This document shows positions 63,352 to 64,000 of a DNA stretch of 64,000 bases, in pieces. The notes under the pieces are model-generated. The model searched no databases and was not told where the DNA came from. It saw only the letters and a program-made list of their open reading frames with translations. A program made the position numbers and the translations under genes. Numbering within the stretch: position 1 is the stretch's first letter; each line of letters starts with the position of its first letter. Origin of the DNA: G942493215 sp942493215 (GTDB lineage: Bacteria > Bacillota_I > Bacilli_A > RF39 > UBA660); NCBI GenBank assembly GCA_942493215.1, contig OW818670.1:62001-126000 (forward strand). Direction: 5' to 3'.

Positions 63352-64000
63352 TTATTTTTCTTCGTATTCTGCATCTCTAACATTGTCTTTTTTAGGTTCA
63401 CTATTATTTTCTTCAGTTGGATTTTCAGCTTGATTTTGTTTAGAAGCTTGTTCATAAGCCTTTGTTGCTAAAGCCATAGCTGTTTCATTTAGTTTTTCTT
63501 TTTTAGTTTTTATATCATCTAGATTACCTTTTTCTAAAGCTTCTTTTAATTCTTTAATTTCAGCCTCAGCTTTTTCTTTGTCTTTACTATCAACTTTGTC
63601 GCCTAAATCTTTAAGAGCTTTTTCAGTCATAAGAACTGTTTGTTCAGCTTCATTCTTAAGATCAACTTCAGCTTTACGTTTTTCGTCAGCTGCTTTATTA
63701 GCTTCAGCCTCTTTAACCATTCTATCGATTTCATCATCATTTAAATTAGTTGATGAGGTAATTGTGATAGACTGCTCTTTATTAGTACCTAAATCTTTAG
63801 CTTTAACATTAACAATACCATTAGCATCAATATCAAATGACACCTCAATTTGTGGTAGACCACGTGGAGCTGGTGGAATATTTCCTAATTGGAATCTTCC
63901 TAAAGTCTTATTATCAGCTGCCATACTTCTTTCACCTTGAAGAATATGAATATCAACAGCTGGTTGACTATCAGCCGCCGTAGAAAATACTTGTGATTTA
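63352..64000 (-). CDS. dnaK: Chaperone protein DnaK (partial, C-terminal part)
   Basis: The C-terminal 215 residues of Hsp70 are present; the gene runs off the window end. The frame stays open to position 64000 and reads KSQVFSTAADSQPAVDIHI, so the internal Met at 63924 is not the start. The substrate-binding beta domain (GRFQLGNIPPAPRG, VSFDIDANGIVNVKAKD) and the helical lid with a charged tail are complete. It is followed by a strong terminator and then tnpB. Confidence 0.97.
   Translation of the reverse strand, partial: KSQVFSTAADSQPAVDIHILQGERSMAADNKTLGRFQLGNIPPAPRGLPQIEVSFDIDANGIVNVKAKDLGTNKEQSITITSSTNLNDDEIDRMVKEAEANKAADEKRKAEVDLKNEAEQTVLMTEKALKDLGDKVDSKDKEKAEAEIKELKEALEKGNLDDIKTKKEKLNETAMALATKAYEQASKQNQAENPTEENNSEPKKDNVRDAEYEEK

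Noticed and set aside
63352..63924. A short independent chaperone-like gene starting at 63924
   Set aside because: The frame continues to the window end and reads canonical DnaK sequence upstream, so this is the 3' part of dnaK.
1..64000. Mycoplasma genetic code (UGA as Trp)
   Set aside because: Complete proteins are read with TGG as Trp, and uvrC ends in TGA overlapping the next start, so the standard bacterial code applies.

Overview
The window reads as a chromosomal segment of an AT-rich, low-GC Gram-positive bacterium, most likely an uncultured gut member of the Bacilli close to the Mollicutes/Erysipelotrichia boundary (RF39-like; lineage is inference). Evidence: the Bacillus-type order secE-nusG-rplK-rplA-rplJ-rplL-ybxB-rpoB-rpoC, AGGAGG-type ribosome binding sites, GatCAB, LTA synthase, SpoIID, and a Firmicutes-style type VII secretion locus. 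UGA is a stop (uvrC ends in TGA) and Trp is TGG, so the code is standard and not the Mycoplasma code. RpoB nevertheless carries the Asn at the rifampicin-site position typical of Mollicutes. Every clear gene is on the minus strand except yigZ (19894-20460).

Layout, right to left along transcription. 64000-58988: chaperone cluster dnaK (partial), a solitary tnpB with an omega-RNA-like 3' element, pepF and dnaJ. 58893-57142: a large prepilin-like protein with a sulfatase-modifying-factor/C-type-lectin-like body. 57012-50412: gatC-gatA-gatB, a small membrane protein, a two-sensor-domain GGDEF protein and a YihY family membrane protein. 50270-47076: a micro-ORF with a hairpin in front of a degenerate CPBP-type membrane protein, then an LTA synthase. 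46956-26637: the accessory core, a type VII secretion (T7SS) island with EsaB-like and WXG100-like proteins, five putative secreted HExxH metallopeptidases sharing one N-terminal targeting domain, small partner ORFs, and the EssC ATPase; enolase sits inside it. 26498-9838: ftsK, an RsgI-like stump, SpoIID, an unknown 476-residue protein, yigZ, uvrC, an rRNA methyltransferase, a GC-richer methyltransferase, a membrane-anchored unknown, deoD, an M16 peptidase pair, secG and a second prepilin-like protein. 9680-1: the transcription/translation cluster with secE, nusG, ribosomal genes and RNA polymerase.

The most interesting material is the T7SS island. EssC would drive export of the WXG100 partners and of five proteins that pair a WXG-like N-terminal helical domain with a C-terminal zinc-peptidase motif. 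Three are tandem duplicates of about 430-460 residues; two are 1032 and 1333 residues long with a shared Gly/Ala-rich hydrophobic middle. Three are followed 11-15 nt downstream by a small ORF, suggesting toxin/immunity or substrate/chaperone pairs. EssA, EssB and EsaA homologues are not seen here.

Regulation is unusually legible. At least fifteen promoters use an extended -10 (TGnTATAAT or close variants), often without a good -35. Many genes end in clean intrinsic terminators. L1-binding mimics precede rplK and rplA, and an L10 leader with an attenuator precedes rplJ. No tRNA, rRNA or CRISPR array was recognised.
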